From: DASRDU01 sp035652435
GTDB taxonomy: Bacteria; Acidobacteriota; Blastocatellia; RBC074
Direction: 5' to 3'
Assembly (NCBI GenBank): GCA_035652435.1
Contig: DASRDU010000039.1
Span: forward strand, 1-64,000
DNA: 64,000 bases
In this document: piece after piece, positions 20,290 through 29,790 of the stretch
Layout of the letters: each line of letters starts with the position of its first letter
Numbering within the stretch: position 1 is the first letter of the stretch
Program-made: the position numbers and the translations under genes
Notes under the pieces: generated by a model
Told to the model about the DNA's origin: nothing
What the model saw: the letters and a program-made list of their open reading frames with translations, nothing else
The model's database searches: none

Positions 20290-22194
20290 ATGACTATCAG
20301 ACTCGCATCTTTTCCTGTCGGCCTCTGTCTCTGGTTACTCATCCTGACATCCGTCCCCGCCCGGGCGCAGACTCAAAACCAGACTCAGACGCAGACCCCC
20401 GCGCCGGAGATCACCATCGTCGTTGGACGTGAAGCCGTGCGCTTCTCCGCACTCAATGAAGTCGCGGAGTGGCACCTCGTGGTCACCAGCCAGCAGGGCG
20501 AGGTCGTCTTTGACAGCGGCACGTTTCAGGGCAGCGCGCTCGAATGGCCGCTCAGGGATCAGCAGGGCGAGGCGGTCGCGAGCGGCCTCTACGCCTACAC
20601 GCTGACGACCAGGACCGCGGCCGACGCTACACCCCGCACGCAGCGCGGCCACGTCATCCTCGACCGCCCGAGCAGCGCCGACCGCATCTGGGTGACCAGT
20701 GACCGCGGCGCGAGTTTGGGCGCGGCCGGCACCGGCGTGAAGCTGACGGTCATCGGGGATAGTGAATCCACCGTGGGCGGGGCCGAAATTGAGGCCACGG
20801 CGCGAAACCGCGACCGGGCGAGTGAGGGGCAGATCGGCGAAGGCAGGCGCAATCCGACGGCCAGAACTGTCACCGAAGAGAAGCGGCAGGGCACCTCCGC
20901 AGTCACCGCCTCGCCCAACCGGCTGGCGAAGTACGCCGCTGACGGAGCGACGCTCGTTGACTCCAGTGTGACCGAGTCGGCGAGCGGAGACATCGGGGTC
21001 GGGACTGCCTCGCCGGGCGGGGTCTTTGATTTGCAGCGTTCGAGCAGTGGCGACATCCTCCAGCGGTTATGGAATACGGGCGCGGGCGGGGCCAAGCTGC
21101 GGTACGTGGCGGCGACGGGGGCGACCTCGCAGTTGCAGCTGACCGACGGGCTGGAGTGGCTGATGGCGATTGCCGGCAATAACTCAATCGGGATGCAGTT
21201 CCGGGTGCGCGATACGGGTGACGCGAACAATGAGGCGACGCTGGCAACGAGAGCGAGAATGACGATCCTGCGCAATGGCAACGTCGGGATCGGGACGACA
21301 GCGCCCGCCACTCCGCTTGAAGTAAGCGGTCTGCTCAGGAGTACCAGAAGTGGCGTGGCGGCGCAGTATCTCCAGCTCTGGGGCGGTGATTCGGCCTCGA
21401 TCAGGCTGACCGCCCAGTCAACTGCCACAGCCGAGAAACCTTTACTGATTCAAAATCTGAGTGGGGAAGCAACGCCGGGCTTTTTCAACACCATTCAGTT
21501 CCAGGTCGGCACGACCGCCGCCCCGGCTACAAAAATGATTATTAACAGCCTCGGTAACGTCGGCATCGGCACCTCCAACCCCTATGCAGCCAAGCTGCAT
21601 GTGGATGGCGGCTCCAGTAGTGGCGTTTACGGCGGTAGCCTGAGCGGCTCAGGTGTGTACGGTGAGAGCGCGGCCGTCAACACCCTGGTGGCGGCGGGCG
21701 TGTACGGCAGGGGCACCGGCAGTGGCGGCATCGGCGTGATCGGAGAATCGAACCTCGACAACGCGGTGGGCGTGTTTGGCGTGAGTACCAGTCCGGGCGG
21801 CGTCGGCGTCTATGCCCGCAACCTCTCAGGAGGCCGGGCGATAGTCGCCGAGGGCAACGTCACGCAAGACCTTGGCAGCGGCGGCCTTGTCAAGGCGCTC
21901 CTGAAGGTCAACGCGGACGGCTCAATCGCGCGCTGCTACAATGCGATTACGGGCTCCGCGGGTGGGGCCTGCGGTTTCAGCGTCTTTCATCAGCCTAATT
22001 TTCAATATGCCTATGATATTAATTTCGGATTCAAAGTTGATGATCGCTTCGTCTCAGTAACGACCGACGTTAATAGTTTCGGGACAAGCGGGTCTGTCAT
22101 TTACGGCTACGGGAACGAGAACACGATACGGGTTCTGACTGCTCGTGGAGACACTTTTACTTCCGGCATCAGCTTTACGATCATCGTGTATTGA
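20290..22194 (+). CDS. Secreted tail-fibre-like repeat protein
   Basis: 634 residues. I chose the ATG at 20290 because GGGAG lies 9 nt upstream and a clean signal peptide follows (LASFPVGLCLWLLILTSVPARAQ). An upstream in-frame start at 20209 lacks both. After a fibronectin/FlgD-like strand region (about 40-130, EWHLVVTSQQGEVVFDSGTF), the protein has the IGVGTASPGG and NVGIGTTAPATPLEVSG motifs. These are typical of trimeric phage tail-fibre and surface-fibre shafts. A Gly-rich VYG/VIG/VFG repeat segment follows (about 445-550). No intramolecular chaperone motif is obvious at the C-terminus. It probably forms a surface filament. No other phage genes are nearby. Confidence 0.75.
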   Translation: MTIRLASFPVGLCLWLLILTSVPARAQTQNQTQTQTPAPEITIVVGREAVRFSALNEVAEWHLVVTSQQGEVVFDSGTFQGSALEWPLRDQQGEAVASGLYAYTLTTRTAADATPRTQRGHVILDRPSSADRIWVTSDRGASLGAAGTGVKLTVIGDSESTVGGAEIEATARNRDRASEGQIGEGRRNPTARTVTEEKRQGTSAVTASPNRLAKYAADGATLVDSSVTESASGDIGVGTASPGGVFDLQRSSSGDILQRLWNTGAGGAKLRYVAATGATSQLQLTDGLEWLMAIAGNNSIGMQFRVRDTGDANNEATLATRARMTILRNGNVGIGTTAPATPLEVSGLLRSTRSGVAAQYLQLWGGDSASIRLTAQSTATAEKPLLIQNLSGEATPGFFNTIQFQVGTTAAPATKMIINSLGNVGIGTSNPYAAKLHVDGGSSSGVYGGSLSGSGVYGESAAVNTLVAAGVYGRGTGSGGIGVIGESNLDNAVGVFGVSTSPGGVGVYARNLSGGRAIVAEGNVTQDLGSGGLVKALLKVNADGSIARCYNAITGSAGGACGFSVFHQPNFQYAYDINFGFKVDDRFVSVTTDVNSFGTSGSVIYGYGNENTIRVLTARGDTFTSGISFTIIVY

Positions 22195-22729
22195 CGCCTC
22201 GTTTGAAGGGTCTGCGCGAATCATTACCTGGCTGTTCAAGCGCAATGGCAAGGTCGCTTGAAAAACATCCTGAGGATAGACCGCTGAACATCCGCTGAGG
22301 GATCGCGCGCCGCCGCGCCGCAGTGCCAGTGCCTCACGCCAGCTCGACAGTTGACAATGAAAGAGGCGTGGCGTCGGGCAGCCGAAGTGCGGGTGTTGCC
22401 CGGGCACCATCAGGTAAACGACAGCAGAAGCTAAATCGCTCACTGGTTATTTCAGCCCGGCCACGGAGATTTTCCTTGACGTGCTGAGCCACGATCACTA
22501 AGCTCTCGCCGTCGTTCATTGAAGATCGAGATTATCCGAAACCTTCCAGCTCCCCCGGGTCATAGTGTCAGACCGACCCCGGGCCGATTAACTGCTACCA
22601 GAACCCGAGTCCCCACCATTAACAAAGCACGAGCCGCCACAGGTGCGTCAGAACGCCGCCTGAATTGTGCGCCATCCAACCGCGAGCCTGCCTGCCCTGG
22701 TCTGGGATCGCTTTCTCAAAAGTTAGTCC
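22195..22729. other. 535-bp intergenic region
   Basis: This is the gap between the tail-fibre-like gene and the first M36 gene. A plus-strand open frame (22519-22965) overlaps the M36 start in another phase, has no domain or ribosome site and is discounted. Nothing else was recognised. Confidence 0.55.
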
Positions 22730-25700
22730 ATGAAGCGAAACCTGTTAGTGGTGCTGGCACTGGTGTGCAGTGGTGTATTGTCACTGGCCCTGGGGACGGC
22801 GGCGAACCGTCGGCACGGGGCATTGCTGGCTCACACGGATCAGACGTCCTCAGCTTTACCAGCCCCGACGAGCCGGCAGGCCGGCTCACCGCGCCGCGTT
22901 CCGCAGACCAGAGAAAACTTCGACATCCGCGCCGGGCACAAGCGCTCACTCGAAGTGCCGCCTGACGAGATCACTTCAGCCACTTCCAGGAAACGAATTC
23001 AGAGTCAGCGGCAGAATGACGCGACGAGATTCAAATTGCAGCGCGAACATTCGGCGGTGCAGTTACGCTGGAGTTCGCTCGCCACTGCGCCGAGCCGCGT
23101 CTGGAGCCTGAGCGAGCCCTTGAGCGAGCCGACCGGCGAAGATGCCGAAGTCGCAGCGCGGCGCTTTCTCAAAAGTAACGATGACCTGTTCCGGCTGGGC
23201 ACAGATGACATTGACCGGTTGCGCGTCGCGCGGCGTGAGCGCGGAGAACACAACGGCGTGACGCATCTGACCTTTCGGCAGCAGGTCGCCGGGATCGAAG
23301 TTTTCGAGGGCGAGCTGTCGGTTCACCTCGACCGCGCAGGCGCGGTGCTTGCAACGAGCGGCGAAGTCATCCCCGGCGCAGCTAAGGCAGTTAATCTCTC
23401 CCGCCCCTCGCTCGCTGCCGCCGAAGCTTTGCGCCTCGCCGCGCAGGAAGCCGATACGGAAATCATCGGTTCGCCCAAACTGCGAAAGCAGGCGAACGGC
23501 GCGGATGCCTGGCAGTCGTTTGAGCGCGCCGCGAGCTTTGATCGTGATGTCGAAGCGAAATTGGTCTACTTCCCAGTGGCCGCCGATCAGTTGCGGCTCG
23601 GCTGGCAATTCACTTTGTGGATGCGCGGGACGGCGGATGTTTACCTGATGGTGATTGATGCCGAGCGCGGCTCGCTGCTCTACCGGCACAATCTGACCTG
23701 CTATGAAGACAATCCGCTCAAGCCTCATGGTCTCGCCTTCACCGGCGAAAGCCCGCGCCCGAACCTGCCGCGCAACAGCGTTTCACCCATAGCGGTTGAC
23801 CGCGAGGACTGGCCGTTCAGGGCCGCACCCTTCAACGGCTCGGAAATATTCAAGCCCGGCGACCGGCATTACGACTGGTGGAATGGGGCGGTTGCAGACT
23901 CGCTCGTCAGCAACAATGCCGACGTGGCGCTCGACGCGGATGCCGATAACCAGCCTGACCTGCCGCGCCTGAAAGCGACTGACGGCAACTTCACTTTCCC
24001 ATTCGATCCGGCGCAGGAGCCCGCTTCATCTGACAACAGGCGCGCCGCGCAGGCCAATCTCTTTTACTGGATCAACCGCTATCACGACATCCTCTATTCG
24101 TTCGGGTTCACTGAGAAGGCGGGCAACTATCAGGCAAATAACCTGGGCCTGGGCGGCGCGGAAGGCGACCCGATTCAGGGTGACGTGCAGGACGGCAGCG
24201 GAATCAACAACGCCAACTTCACAACTCCGCCCGACGGCGGCGCGGGGCGCGTGCAGATGTACCTGTGGTCGGGGAGCCCCAGACTCGACAGTGCCTTTGA
24301 TCAGAGCGTGATCCTGCACGAGCTGACGCACGGCGTGAGCAGCCGGCTGATCGGCAATGCGACGGGCCTCTCAGCGATGCAGTCAATCGGCATGGGCGAG
24401 GGCTGGTCGGATTATTTCGCGCTGGCGCTGCTCGTGAAAGAAGGCGATGACCCGGCCGGCGCGTACCCGATCGCGCAGTATTCCTGCAACAACTACCAGC
24501 ACGGCATCCGGCGTTACCCGTACAGCACAAACCTTGCGGTCAATCCGCTCACCTTCGGCAAGATCGCCGTCAACAGCGAAGTCCACGCCGTCGGCGAAAT
24601 CTGGTGCGGCGCGCTGTGGGAGGTGCGGGCGCTGCTCGTCGGCAAGTACGGCTTTCAGGAAGGCCAGCGCCAGAGCCTGCAACTCGTGGTAGACGGGATG
24701 AAGCTGACGCCGCGCGCGCCGACCTTCATTGACGCGCGCAATGCGATCCTGCTCGCCGACCGAGTCAACAACGGCGGCGCGAATCAGTGCCTGCTCTGGC
24801 AGGCCTTCGCCAAACGCGGCCTGGGGTATTCGGCCGAGACGGCGGACGCGAACGATGCCGCGCCGGTGGAGGCTTTCGACCTGGTCCCCTGGTGCAGCGA
24901 TACCGGATCGGTCAGGCTCGACCGGGAAAATTATCTGAACGGTGAACTCGTGCAGATCACGCTCGCCGATCACAACGCACAGGCGCCGGTCACGGTCGAG
25001 GTGAGCAGCTCGGTGACCGGCGACCACGAGACTGTGACGCTCGCGCCCGAACCTGAAACGCAGGGCAGCTTCAAAGGCGCCGTGCGGCTGGTCGCGGGCG
25101 GTGCCAGAGCCGGTGACGGCGAATTGCAGGCGTCCGTCGAAGCCGGCGATCAGATCGTCATTGCTTACGATGACGCACTCAGTTCGGGCGGGAACGTGGT
25201 GCAGATGAGAGTGACCGCCGCGGTCGCGCGCGAAAAAACGGTCTTTGAAGATTCGGTTGAGCAGGGCAATCAGGGGTGGATCTCGAACGGGTCGTGGGGC
25301 ATCACCGGCGCGCGTTCGGCTTCATCTTCTCATTGCTGGACTGACAGCCCGGACGGGAATTATCTGAACGCGGTCAGCACGTCACTGACTTCGCCGCTTT
25401 TCGACCTGTCGGGGCTGAGTGACGTGACGCTCGCGATGGCGCACAGCTTCCTGCTCGACAACGGGCTTGACGCGGCCATCGTCGAATATTCGAACAATGA
25501 CGGCGCCACGTGGTCGCGGGCGACGGCCTTCACCGGAACGCAGGCGGGTTTCGCGCAGGCGCAGATCAGGCTGAGAGGCCTGGACGGTCAGGCGCGGGCG
25601 CGCATCCGCTTCCGCCTGGCGAGCGATGCCAGAGAGAGTGCCGACGGCTGGTACCTGGATGACCTGCGGCTGACCGGCCGGTCGGCGAATCCGCAGGTCG

Positions 25701-28504
25701 TCCCGCCCAATGGCGCGATCTCACCATTCATCACGGCCATCAGTCCGGCCTTCGGCGATCCTGCGGGCGGCACCCGCGTCACGATCAGCGGCGCGGGCTT
25801 CACCGAAGACGCCGACACTGTGGTGACCTTTGACGGCCGGCCGGCCACGTCAGTCACCGTCCTCAGCGGCACGACGATTACCGCCGTCACGCCCCCGCAT
25901 TCGGCCGGGGCTGTGATCGTGCGCGTTGTCAATCGCAACGGCGAGGGCGCGCTGGGCAATGGCTTCACTTATTACGCGAGCGACAGTGGCGGCGGCGCGC
26001 CGACGCTTGTGAGTGTTTTCCCGGCTTCCGGTTCGATGCGCGGCGGCACGGCGGTGACGCTCTACGGCTCGAACTTCACGCCTGAAACGTCCGTAGCATT
26101 TGGTGCCCAATCATGCAACGTGACTTTCATCAACGCGAACACGCTGCGCGCGTTGACTCCGCCAGTGGCGACGACCGGGACAGTTGATGTCAATGTTGGT
26201 AACGGGGCGATGTTGTCGAAGCTGGCCGGCGCGTTCAGCTATACGGCGATAACACCGCCGGCGGTGGAAGTTCTCAAACCCGGCGGAGAGACGCTCTACG
26301 CCGGCAGCACCGTCAACATCAACTGGCGCTCGTCAGATAATCGCGCCGTCGCCGGACACCGCATCAGGCTCTGTCAGGTCGTTGGGACGACCACGCAGGT
26401 CATTTACGAGATCGCCGCCGGTGTGGCCGGCGAGTCGCAGTCTTACGCCTGGACGATCCCGGCAGACCTGCCGCCGGTCGGCCAGGCGCGCATCGGCGTG
26501 ACCGCGATTGATGATGAAGGGACGCAGGCCGAAGCTTACTCGGGCGGCACGTTCGCGATTGAGCGCCGCTGGGATTCGGTGGCTCAACTCCCGACGGTCA
26601 GACAGAATTTCGCGGTCGTCAGTGACGGCCGGGCACTCTACTCAATCGGCGGGCGGCCCGACGGTGATCCGGCGACCGCGACCAATGAATTGTTGCGCTT
26701 CGACCCGGCGGCGGCCAGAGCCTTGTGGAGAGGGACTGGCCTCGCACCAATGCCCGTCGCCGAGAGCGGCGCGGACGCCGTGTTTCTGAACGGGAAGATT
26801 TACGTCCCGGGCGGCCTGAGTACTGGCAATCAGGCGCTCAGGAAACATCAGGTCTACGACATCGCCGCCAATTCGTGGGACCTGGCGGCGGAGTTGCCCG
26901 CCGCGGTGACGAGTTATGCACTTGCCACGGATGAACAACGCCAGGTGTATTACCTGACCGGCGGCAACGAGCCCGGCAACCTGACCAGTGCGGCCAGCAA
27001 AGTCAGGGCATATGACGCGGCGAACGACGTGTGGTCTGAACTGCCTCCGATGCAGACTCCCCGCTACGGGCACGAAGCCGCGATGATTGACGGGAAGCTT
27101 TACGTCATCGGCGGCGCGGGACCGTCTGGCGCGCTCGCCGGCGGCGAGGTTTACGATTTCAGCACCGGCAGGTGGTCGCCGATTGCGCCACTCAATCATC
27201 CGCGCATCTTCGCGACCGGCGCCCCCGGCAAAGATGAGTCAGGCAACCCACTATGGTTCGTGATTGGCGGCTGGGACGGCAGCGACGCGCTCGCGGGCGT
27301 CGAAGTTTATGACGTTCGCAGGAATCGCTGGATCGCGCTCGATGACTCATTCAACCCGCCGACGCCGCGCGTCTGGCTGAGTGGCGCGGCGCTAGGCGGT
27401 TACTTTTACGCCGTGGGCGGCTCGACGATGTCACGGGTCACGGGCGGCGGTCTGCTCGTTATGAGCCAGCGCGCCAATGAGCGCCTGCGGGTTGACGGCG
27501 TCACCCCGACCGGCTCCGATCAGGCCCCGGTGCTGTCCGTGCCGCCGGCACAGGTGGCGGTGGCCGGCAGCGAAATCAGTTTTACCGTTTCGGCGAATGA
27601 CCTCGGCTCGGGCGTGCCAATGACGATTATCACGGGTGATCTGCCCGCGGGCGCGAGCTTCACCGCGGCCAGCGCCTCCAATAACAGCATGCGCGGAACG
27701 TTCAGGTGGAGCCCTGCGGCCTCCGACACCGGCCAGACCTTCGCTGTTTCATTTACGGCCAGCGACGGCCAGCTCAGCGACACAAAACTGGTCAGCGTCC
27801 GCGTCATCGAGGGCGGCAGACTGACGGCCGTCAACGCGGCCGATTTCAGCCAGGGGGCGCTCGCGGCGGATTCGATTGCGGCGGTCTTCGGCACCGGTCT
27901 GGCCCCGCGCCCGCAGTTCGCCGAGACGCAGCCGCTGCCGCTCGAACTGGCCGGCACAAGACTCGCGGTCAACGGCATTCCCGCCGCACTGCTCTTCGTC
28001 TCGCCGACGCAGATCAACTTCGTCATGCCGGCCGGCGTGAATCCGGGGACGGCCGGCATCGTCGTCAGCAACCCGGCGGGTGGCTACGCGGTCGGGGCTG
28101 TTGAGATCGTGGCGGCGTCTCCGGCGCTGTTCACCGCCGATGCCACCGGGCGTGGCGACGCCGCGGCCATCGCCACGCCCGACGGCATCACTTACCAGTC
28201 CGCGCCGTTCGACGTGACGATCAACGCGAGGCCGAATAACCTGGTGCTGTACGGCACGGGGATGCGCCGCGCGCTGGCCGCGAAATCCAGTGCCGCCGGC
28301 ACTCTGGCCGAGGCGGTCAGTGTCAGGATTGGCGGAGAGCCCGCCCGCGTACTGTATGCCGGCGCGCAGGGCGGCTACAGCGGACTCGATCAGATCAACG
28401 TCGAGCTGCCTCCGAGCCTCGCCGGAAAAGGCGAGCGCCGGGTCGAAGTCGTCCTTACGGTTGATGGCGTGGCCGCGAATCGAGTCACCGTATTGATCCG
28501 GTAG
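22730..28504 (+). CDS. Giant secreted M36 (fungalysin-type) metallopeptidase with adhesin-like domains, copy 1
   Basis: 1,924 residues. After the signal peptide (LLVVLALVCSGVLSLALG) comes an FTP-type propeptide (about 130-250). The M36 catalytic domain follows, with His530-Glu-Leu-Thr-His534 (HELTH) and the third zinc ligand Glu557 in GMGEGWSD. Downstream are a jelly-roll/MAM-like domain (near 860-980, WTDSPDGNY...DGWYLDDLRLTG), two IPT/TIG domains (about 1000-1180), and a kelch-type propeller (about 1290-1590). The chain ends with an Ig domain and a TIGR03437 domain (about 1700-1924, VSPTQINFVMPAG...GLDQINVELP). All zinc ligands are present. It is probably a surface or secreted protease. A close paralog lies at 37291-43068. 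Confidence 0.9.
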   Translation: MKRNLLVVLALVCSGVLSLALGTAANRRHGALLAHTDQTSSALPAPTSRQAGSPRRVPQTRENFDIRAGHKRSLEVPPDEITSATSRKRIQSQRQNDATRFKLQREHSAVQLRWSSLATAPSRVWSLSEPLSEPTGEDAEVAARRFLKSNDDLFRLGTDDIDRLRVARRERGEHNGVTHLTFRQQVAGIEVFEGELSVHLDRAGAVLATSGEVIPGAAKAVNLSRPSLAAAEALRLAAQEADTEIIGSPKLRKQANGADAWQSFERAASFDRDVEAKLVYFPVAADQLRLGWQFTLWMRGTADVYLMVIDAERGSLLYRHNLTCYEDNPLKPHGLAFTGESPRPNLPRNSVSPIAVDREDWPFRAAPFNGSEIFKPGDRHYDWWNGAVADSLVSNNADVALDADADNQPDLPRLKATDGNFTFPFDPAQEPASSDNRRAAQANLFYWINRYHDILYSFGFTEKAGNYQANNLGLGGAEGDPIQGDVQDGSGINNANFTTPPDGGAGRVQMYLWSGSPRLDSAFDQSVILHELTHGVSSRLIGNATGLSAMQSIGMGEGWSDYFALALLVKEGDDPAGAYPIAQYSCNNYQHGIRRYPYSTNLAVNPLTFGKIAVNSEVHAVGEIWCGALWEVRALLVGKYGFQEGQRQSLQLVVDGMKLTPRAPTFIDARNAILLADRVNNGGANQCLLWQAFAKRGLGYSAETADANDAAPVEAFDLVPWCSDTGSVRLDRENYLNGELVQITLADHNAQAPVTVEVSSSVTGDHETVTLAPEPETQGSFKGAVRLVAGGARAGDGELQASVEAGDQIVIAYDDALSSGGNVVQMRVTAAVAREKTVFEDSVEQGNQGWISNGSWGITGARSASSSHCWTDSPDGNYLNAVSTSLTSPLFDLSGLSDVTLAMAHSFLLDNGLDAAIVEYSNNDGATWSRATAFTGTQAGFAQAQIRLRGLDGQARARIRFRLASDARESADGWYLDDLRLTGRSANPQVVPPNGAISPFITAISPAFGDPAGGTRVTISGAGFTEDADTVVTFDGRPATSVTVLSGTTITAVTPPHSAGAVIVRVVNRNGEGALGNGFTYYASDSGGGAPTLVSVFPASGSMRGGTAVTLYGSNFTPETSVAFGAQSCNVTFINANTLRALTPPVATTGTVDVNVGNGAMLSKLAGAFSYTAITPPAVEVLKPGGETLYAGSTVNINWRSSDNRAVAGHRIRLCQVVGTTTQVIYEIAAGVAGESQSYAWTIPADLPPVGQARIGVTAIDDEGTQAEAYSGGTFAIERRWDSVAQLPTVRQNFAVVSDGRALYSIGGRPDGDPATATNELLRFDPAAARALWRGTGLAPMPVAESGADAVFLNGKIYVPGGLSTGNQALRKHQVYDIAANSWDLAAELPAAVTSYALATDEQRQVYYLTGGNEPGNLTSAASKVRAYDAANDVWSELPPMQTPRYGHEAAMIDGKLYVIGGAGPSGALAGGEVYDFSTGRWSPIAPLNHPRIFATGAPGKDESGNPLWFVIGGWDGSDALAGVEVYDVRRNRWIALDDSFNPPTPRVWLSGAALGGYFYAVGGSTMSRVTGGGLLVMSQRANERLRVDGVTPTGSDQAPVLSVPPAQVAVAGSEISFTVSANDLGSGVPMTIITGDLPAGASFTAASASNNSMRGTFRWSPAASDTGQTFAVSFTASDGQLSDTKLVSVRVIEGGRLTAVNAADFSQGALAADSIAAVFGTGLAPRPQFAETQPLPLELAGTRLAVNGIPAALLFVSPTQINFVMPAGVNPGTAGIVVSNPAGGYAVGAVEIVAASPALFTADATGRGDAAAIATPDGITYQSAPFDVTINARPNNLVLYGTGMRRALAAKSSAAGTLAEAVSVRIGGEPARVLYAGAQGGYSGLDQINVELPPSLAGKGERRVEVVLTVDGVAANRVTVLIR

Positions 28505-28522
28505 ATCACGATGATCAGTAAA

Positions 28523-28610
28523 AATGGACCGCGGATGACACGGACTCCGGCGGATCAGCGCGGATCAGATCAGTGAAAATCCGCAATATCCGTGTTATCC
28601 GCGGTCCATT
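28523..28610. repeat. Inverted repeat of the CGCGGAT-ACACGGA family
   Basis: The arms 28523-28544 and 28589-28610 are 22 nt each and differ at one position (21/22), forming a long hairpin 19 bp after the M36 stop codon. The loop contains further CGGATCAG words. A sibling copy is at 63871-63978. It may also terminate transcription, but there is no T-run. Confidence 0.8.
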
Positions 28611-28690
28611 CACCATTCGTCGCACCGCACTTTTCAGAAAAACCATGTGACAGTGGCATAAACCCTGAGCCTGACATATCACCTCGCCCT

Positions 28691-28723
28691 CCGTCCCTGG
28701 TAGTGGGTCGTTAGTGTGTTGGT
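28691..28723 (+). repeat. Left target duplication plus left terminal inverted repeat
   Basis: 28691-28698 is CCGTCCCT (target duplication, identical to 31529-31536). 28699-28723 is the left 25-bp terminal inverted repeat, differing from the right end at one base. Confidence 0.93.
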
Positions 28724-28757
28724 GAAAATGCGAGAACGGGGGAGATGGGGTTGACAG

Positions 28758-28782
28758 ATAAGGCGGGGATTTCCCGCCTTAT
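28758..28782 (-). terminator. Hairpin at the end of the toxin-antitoxin operon
   Basis: A 10-bp stem (28758-28767 with 28773-28782, ATAAGGCGGG arms) overlaps the stop codon of the DUF3467 gene. Read on the minus strand it has no long T-run, so termination may be partial. Confidence 0.5.
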
Positions 28783-29180
28783 TGCTTCTTGGGCAGCATT
28801 GGTTTCGGCTTTTGTTTGGGCGCAGGTTCTGGGACGGTTTGTTGTTGCCCCTGCGGCAAGGCGGATAGCGGTATCTTTATCTCGCCGTTTACCGACTCGT
28901 ACTGTTTTATGTTGTGGTTGAGCAGGTTGACTAACGCCTTAGTCAATGCCGGACTCATGACTACTGTGGCTTGCTCAATTATGCCCACATTATCAATCTC
29001 GTGTTCACCAACCAAGCTGAAAATAATCCGCATGTCCCAAGGAGTGAAGGCGGCTTGTGCGAAGTTGGTGTATACGGTTTTGAAATCCGCACTTCGCACA
29101 TGCTTCATTACTTGGGAGGCAGTGGGTGACGTAATTCCCACCTGCTCGCCGCTGTCCTCTGAGTCGTTTCGATTTGCCAT
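28779..29180 (-). CDS. DUF3467 family protein, third gene of the transposon-borne TA operon
   Basis: 133 residues from the ATG at 29180, which has AAGGTGA just upstream; an earlier in-frame start at 29228 would overlap the antitoxin gene. The core VYTNFAQAAFTPWDMRIIF ... ATVVMSPALTKALVNLL followed by NIKQYESVNGEI matches the DUF3467 pattern: small proteins of unknown role with an N-terminal strand pair and a C-terminal helix. The C-terminus is Pro/Gln/Lys-rich and disordered (QTVPEPAPKQKPKP). It lies 10 nt after the antitoxin stop codon, so it is translationally linked to the TA pair. Its presence in the cassette suggests a role with the toxin and antitoxin, but none is known to me. Confidence 0.8.
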   Translation of the reverse strand: MANRNDSEDSGEQVGITSPTASQVMKHVRSADFKTVYTNFAQAAFTPWDMRIIFSLVGEHEIDNVGIIEQATVVMSPALTKALVNLLNHNIKQYESVNGEIKIPLSALPQGQQQTVPEPAPKQKPKPMLPKKQ

Positions 29181-29190
29181 ATGAGTCACC

Positions 29191-29790
29191 TTATGAAGCA
29201 CGTTGATCAATGCCCGGTGTATTACCACCCTTGGTAAAGGCGGTATGGTTAGGTCCTGACACTGGTTTTTGTGCTGCCGATGCCGCGTAAGTCTCGATAG
29301 GGATCACCTGAGCGGGCGGGCGGGCGGGTTCCGCCCCCTGTCCGCCAGCCGGCTCAGATACCCTGATTGGGATTTCAGGAATATGGAACGGAAACACTCT
29401 TGCTGTTTCTTTCTCTTCGTTGAAAACCGGATCTTTATCGAATGCGGGTCTTTGCAGCGAGTGACGGCTGAAATTCTCATCGTCATCAAGCAGAGTGCCA
29501 AAGGTTTCAAACGTGATACGCAGACGGACATCCAGTGCGCGTGCGATCTTATTCAGAGTCTCCGTTTTCCAAGAAGAATGATTGACATTCTCAAGTCGTG
29601 AAATGCCTTCCTGCTTTGTGCCGATAGCATCTCCTAAAGCACCTTGGGTCATGTCGCGCTGTTCGCGTATAACCCGAATCTGTGTTGCGATGCTTGTGTT
29701 CAGAAAATCTTCTGCGTAGGCATATCGGTATTCAGGATCAGACTTCAATTCCTTCTTTAACTTTTGCCGATACTCTTCAGACTGATTCAT
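29191..29790 (-). CDS. XRE-family antitoxin/repressor (HigA-like)
   Basis: 199 residues, with a GGAGA ribosome site 8 nt before the ATG at 29790. Residues about 33-90 are a Cro/C1-type helix-turn-helix (IRVIREQRDMTQGALGDAIG, then TKQEGISRLENVNHSSWKTE). The C-terminal ~100 residues are acidic and Pro-rich, longer than in a typical HigA and probably partly disordered. The start overlaps the toxin gene by 14 bp, the toxin-first order typical of higBA. It is expected to bind the TATAAC-N6-GTTATA palindromes upstream of the toxin. DNA binding and toxin neutralisation are inferred from family and gene order. Confidence 0.87.
   Translation of the reverse strand: MNQSEEYRQKLKKELKSDPEYRYAYAEDFLNTSIATQIRVIREQRDMTQGALGDAIGTKQEGISRLENVNHSSWKTETLNKIARALDVRLRITFETFGTLLDDDENFSRHSLQRPAFDKDPVFNEEKETARVFPFHIPEIPIRVSEPAGGQGAEPARPPAQVIPIETYAASAAQKPVSGPNHTAFTKGGNTPGIDQRAS

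Noticed and set aside
22519..22965. 148-codon plus-strand frame before the first M36 gene
   Set aside because: It overlaps the M36 start region in another phase, with no signal or domain; the M36 start and signal peptide are convincing.
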